Below, in pieces: positions 61,291 through 64,000 of a DNA stretch of 64,000 bases (positions are counted from its first letter, which is position 1; every line of letters starts with the position of its first letter). Source of the stretch: Paenibacillus_L residui. GTDB taxonomy: Bacteria > Bacillota > Bacilli > Paenibacillales > NBRC-103111. The notes beneath the pieces were generated by a model. It was not told where the DNA came from, did no database searches, and saw nothing but the letters and a program-made list of their open reading frames with translations. The translations under genes and the position numbers were made by a program. The stretch is from assembly GCF_042677205.1 (NCBI RefSeq), contig NZ_JBHTIU010000039.1:186001-250000 (forward strand), given 5' to 3'.

Positions 61291-61650
61291 TTATTCTTTC
61301 TTGCTCTCCTCCATATCCGCTTCCAGCTTCGCCCGTTCTTCCGCCACTTTCCCTTCCGCCTCTTCCAAAGCGGTCACAGCCACTTCTTTGCCGGCTTCCT
61401 TCCAGGCCTTCACTTCTTCCACTACCGTACCCGCTACTTCTTTAGCCTTACCGAACCATTCACTGGTCTGATGCCCGATATTGCCGGCGATTTTCTGGGT
61501 TTTGTCGCTTAACTGCTGCGCCTGATCCGCGATATCTTTGCGCAACTCCCGTCCGGATTTCGGAGCCAGCAGCAAAGCCGTCACCGCGCCAATCACACTA
61601 CCAACCATGGCTCCCACCAAAAAATCTTTTCCGTTCATTTTGTTAGACAT
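61291..61650 (-). CDS. YtxH domain general-stress-type protein
   Basis: 119 residues. An N-terminal hydrophobic glycine-rich segment (FLVGAMVGSVIGAVTALLLAPKSGRELR) defines the YtxH family. The remainder is a long charged helix rich in Lys, Glu and Ala (KEVAGTVVEEVKAWKEAGKE). In Bacillus subtilis ytxG-ytxH are general stress genes. The ATG at 61650 follows AAGGAGAG by 7 nt; it lies 14 bp downstream of the YtxG-like gene and is co-transcribed with it. Confidence 0.87.
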   Translation of the reverse strand: MSNKMNGKDFLVGAMVGSVIGAVTALLLAPKSGRELRKDIADQAQQLSDKTQKIAGNIGHQTSEWFGKAKEVAGTVVEEVKAWKEAGKEVAVTALEEAEGKVAEERAKLEADMEESKKE

Positions 61651-61664
61651 GGTATCAACTCTCC

Positions 61665-62111
61665 TTAAGATTTGGATTTGTTCTTGGACCCTCTGTATTC
61701 CTTCCAGGCTGACCATAGCTGGGCACCGGATACGGCCCATTCAATCAAATCGGTTACCCGACTGCTCTGAATGGCTTTCTGAGCGGTATTCGCGGAGGTG
61801 GCGACCGCCGTTGAAACCTGACGGACGGAATTCGTTACCTGTCGCAAGGCTTCTCCGGTCTCGCCGACCGAACGGCAGACGGGGTCCAGAGTCCTCAATT
61901 TCTCGTGAATATCGTTCGTTACCGCTTCAGTGGATTTAAGGAGGCGGGTTGTCTCCTTGCTAACCTCAGCCAGCTCCTGTTGAACCTTCTGCAATGTCTC
62001 TTGCGTAATCTCCAATGATTTTTTCGCAGTTTGAATAGTACGGACTAAATAAAAGACAAGAACAACGATGCTGGCCGTAATGACCGCCAAGCAAATCTCC
62101 CAAGCAGCCAA
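61665..62111 (-). CDS. DUF948 (YtxG-like) membrane-anchored coiled-coil protein
   Basis: 148 residues: one N-terminal helix (ICLAVITASIVVLVFYLV) followed by about 100 residues of heptad-like helix (QETLQKVQQELAEVSKETTRLLKSTEAV) and a tail SGAQLWSAWKEYRG. This matches DUF948/YtxG. First gene of a ytxGH-type pair. GGAGGAG precedes the ATG. Confidence 0.88.
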   Translation of the reverse strand: MAAWEICLAVITASIVVLVFYLVRTIQTAKKSLEITQETLQKVQQELAEVSKETTRLLKSTEAVTNDIHEKLRTLDPVCRSVGETGEALRQVTNSVRQVSTAVATSANTAQKAIQSSRVTDLIEWAVSGAQLWSAWKEYRGSKNKSKS

Positions 62112-62231
62112 TAGAACTCCTCCCTTCCTTCCGCCGATGGGTTGATGCCCATATACTACTAATATTATAAGTTAGTAATTTCATTTTGACACAGCAAAAC
62201 AGGAAAAACTTCGCAAATATTCAAATTTTCA

Positions 62232-62363
62232 TAAAAAAAAGCTCCTAACGGAGCTTCTCGAAGATGAATAACCCGGTATTGGAGGCAGCTTGTTATGCCA
62301 ATAGGAATCCTCGATCTTCAACACATTAACACTGAAAAGAACTTGAGAATTCCTATGTGGTGA
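62232..62363 (+). repeat. Structured intergenic repeat family I, copy 4 (short form)
   Basis: A-run, AGCTCC-TAAC-GGAGCT hairpin (62240-62255), GAAGATGAATAACCCGGT, GGCA/TGCC small hairpin (62284-62299), terminal hairpin ATAGGAATCCTC (62301-62312) / GAGAATTCCTAT (62345-62356), end ATGTGGTGA. The paired bases differ from the 26534 copy while pairing is kept. It lies between two minus-strand genes, in the antisense direction to them. Confidence 0.75.
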
Positions 62364-62409
62364 CAAAATTCCGGCTTTGGGCCGTAATTGTGATAAGTGG
62401 GGCTTAGGC

Positions 62410-63480
62410 TTATTTAGTTACCTGCTCCCGAACCGGATTTGCCCGGTCGGTACGCATCCGCAGCAGTGCCGCAATCTTGTCTGTCGCTTCCTGAACGGAG
62501 CCTGCCTGAATACTTCTGCTTTCACCGTTATATTGCAGTCCCGCATGGTCATAACGCGGATCATAATAATATTCTAGAAGCAGGGAGACGGCTTCGCCGT
62601 ACCGCTCCTCCTTGAGGCAGTTTTCGATCTGCTGCGCAGCCGGCGTATGGATGCGGTTCTTGATCCGTTGGAAAGCTTCCACGCACATTTCCTTGTGCTC
62701 CTCCGGCTTATAATCGTTAAGGATGTTCCTAACCCGAACGTCCCAGGGAAGCTCGATCATATAATGCTCGCCCCTCTTCTTTCCCTCCACCAGGAAATCG
62801 GGCAGAACCACTTTGCCGATTCTCTTGCTCTCGGCCTCCATCAGCAAATAAGGCGCATCCTTATATTTCAGCAGCTCCTGGATCAGCATGGATTCGAAAT
62901 TTTTCTGGTTGCTCGGTTTTTTGCCGATATGGCCGAAGATTGAGCCTCTATGGCCGGCAAGCTCTTCCAAATCCAGCACAGGGAAGCCCTGATTGGCCAG
63001 TCCTCGCAAAATTTCCGTCTTACCGGTTCCGGTATAGCCATGAATAACAATACATTTGGAGGTTAGTTGAAAAGAATCGAGCATAGAAACGACCCATCTC
63101 CGGTACGCCCTATACCCGCCAACCAACCGTTGAGCCCGGATCCCCATTAATGACAGCACGGTTGCAGTCGTCTTGCTGCGCATCCCGCCCCGCCAGCAGA
63201 ATACGGCCTTCGGACGCTCACCCAGCGCCTCAAATTGCTTGATAAAAGCCGGAAGCTTCCGCGATACGATTTCCAATCCTTTATCTTTGGCAGCCTGTAT
63301 GCTTACCTGCTTGTAAAGGGTTCCTACTTCCTTGCGTTCCTCATCCGTAAAGATCGGAATGTTCAAGCTTCCGGGAATGGTAGATTCCTCAAATTCGCTC
63401 GGGGAGCGAACGTCGATCAGGAGCAGCTCGTCCGACTGGCGGCGCTCCAAAAGCTGTTCTATCGTTATATCTTGAAACAT
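62410..63480 (-). CDS. mnmH: tRNA 2-selenouridine synthase
   Basis: 356 residues: an N-terminal rhodanese domain with the active-site cysteine C95 in FCWRGGMRSKT and a C-terminal P-loop domain with IHGYTGTGKTEILRGLA. This two-domain arrangement is unique to MnmH/SelU, which replaces sulfur by selenium in 2-thiouridine at the tRNA wobble position, using selenophosphate. The supplier of selenophosphate, selD, lies 26 bp upstream in the same direction, so the two form an operon for selenium-modified tRNA. Confidence 0.96.
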   Translation of the reverse strand: MFQDITIEQLLERRQSDELLLIDVRSPSEFEESTIPGSLNIPIFTDEERKEVGTLYKQVSIQAAKDKGLEIVSRKLPAFIKQFEALGERPKAVFCWRGGMRSKTTATVLSLMGIRAQRLVGGYRAYRRWVVSMLDSFQLTSKCIVIHGYTGTGKTEILRGLANQGFPVLDLEELAGHRGSIFGHIGKKPSNQKNFESMLIQELLKYKDAPYLLMEAESKRIGKVVLPDFLVEGKKRGEHYMIELPWDVRVRNILNDYKPEEHKEMCVEAFQRIKNRIHTPAAQQIENCLKEERYGEAVSLLLEYYYDPRYDHAGLQYNGESRSIQAGSVQEATDKIAALLRMRTDRANPVREQVTK

Positions 63481-63506
63481 CAGAGGTCACCTCATCTAGT
63501 ATGCAT

Positions 63507-64000
63507 CTACTGAACGATAATCCTTCCCGGATGGTCTGCCGTCACTTCTCCGATGAGAGCCGCTTCCACTCCCGCCTCCCACAGCTTCTGAAGGAGAGCA
63601 TCGGCTTCCGCTTCGGGAACCGAAATCAACAAGCCTCCCGATGTTACGGCGTCACATAGAATCCATTGTCCGATCTGGTCTATCGATTCGTCAAAGGTAA
63701 CCTTCCCCTCCAGATGGGCGTAGTTATTTTTGGTGCCGCCAGGCACCTGGCCTGCTTCGGCCAGCTCACGGACCCGGGGGAGCACAGGTACACTCTTGTG
63801 ATCAATGCGTATGCCTACCCCGCTTCCATTGGCCATTTCGTATGCATGACCCAACAAGCCGAAGCCCGTTACATCCGTACAAGCATTAACTGCGTAGGGC
63901 TCCATCGTCTCTGCGGCCTTCTTGTTAAGGGTAGTCATCACTTGGGTCACCCGGTTTACCTCTTCCTCGCTCAACAGGTCCTTCTTGATGGAGGTGGTCA
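63507..64000 (-). CDS. selD: Selenophosphate synthetase (selenide, water dikinase), N-terminus beyond window
   Basis: The C-terminal 164 residues are visible and continue in frame to the window edge (TTSIKKDLLSEEEVNRV). Diagnostic blocks are ACTDVTGFGLLGHAYEMA, VPGGTKNNYAHLEGKV and LCDAVTSGGLLISVPE. The enzyme makes selenophosphate from selenide and ATP. The N-terminal catalytic Cys or Sec is outside the window, so whether this is a selenoprotein cannot be judged. No selA, selB or selC is seen; with mnmH adjacent, tRNA selenation is the supported use. Confidence 0.95.
   Translation of the reverse strand, partial: TTSIKKDLLSEEEVNRVTQVMTTLNKKAAETMEPYAVNACTDVTGFGLLGHAYEMANGSGVGIRIDHKSVPVLPRVRELAEAGQVPGGTKNNYAHLEGKVTFDESIDQIGQWILCDAVTSGGLLISVPEAEADALLQKLWEAGVEAALIGEVTADHPGRIIVQ

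Overview
The window looks like chromosome of a spore-forming, Gram-positive Bacillota of the Paenibacillus type. Evidence: strong AGGAGG-type ribosome sites with many TTG/GTG starts, a CotF-type spore coat protein, a collagen-like exosporium-type protein with a sigma-K-like promoter, Bacillus-family genes (YuzB, YtxG/YtxH, SipS-type signal peptidase, BdbC, PdaA-like deacetylase, LysM-M14 endopeptidase) and a yybP-ykoY riboswitch in front of a TerC gene. The species cannot be fixed from the sequence. I see no rRNA, tRNA, CRISPR array, prophage or intact insertion sequence.

Layout. 1-6.9 kb: start of a cold-shock gene, a methyltransferase, a sensor kinase without its response regulator abutting head-to-head a 5'-truncated and frameshifted HlyD-type adaptor gene (a rearrangement scar), a sugar-binding lipoprotein, then riboswitch plus TerC. 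7-19.4 kb: a thiamine-diphosphate (ThDP) enzyme, oligoendopeptidase F with two possible starts, an ABC exporter pair, a secreted beta-propeller protein and a large GH18-like secreted glycosidase. 19.8-21.9 kb: a FAH-family hydrolase and a CapA-like phosphoesterase.

22.1-31.5 kb is the most coherent unit: a PRD activator carrying EIIB and EIIA modules, a complete ascorbate-type phosphotransferase transporter (EIIA, EIIB, EIIC), a phosphotriesterase-like lactonase candidate, a creatininase-family hydrolase, a SIS protein, and the operon's own HPr and Enzyme I. It appears to be a self-contained PTS uptake and catabolism system for an unidentified, probably acidic or lactone-forming sugar. 31.7-35.1 kb: a small zinc-ribbon protein and a three-gene ABC exporter. 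35.2-42.9 kb: spore coat protein, MFS pump, a 50-residue secreted-type peptide, two methyltransferases, topoisomerase III. 43-50.7 kb: a two-component system plus LanFEG/BcrAB-like ABC exporter, a DUF418 membrane protein and a second two-component system. 50.8-64 kb: DUF2935, collagen-like protein, signal peptidase, small conserved proteins, a cell-wall cluster (L,D-transpeptidase, M14 peptidase, glutamate racemase, polysaccharide deacetylase), BdbC, YtxGH, and mnmH-selD for tRNA selenation.

The most unusual signal is non-coding. Four intergenic copies (19641-19753, 26534-26660, 26699-26893, 62232-62363) belong to one repeat family. Its hairpins are kept while the paired bases change, which points to a structured RNA or structure-selected element. 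Two copies carry an extra domain of about 65 nt. One copy is inserted inside the stem of a member of a second palindromic family, and removing it restores that stem. Both families lie between genes, including in the middle of the PTS operon.
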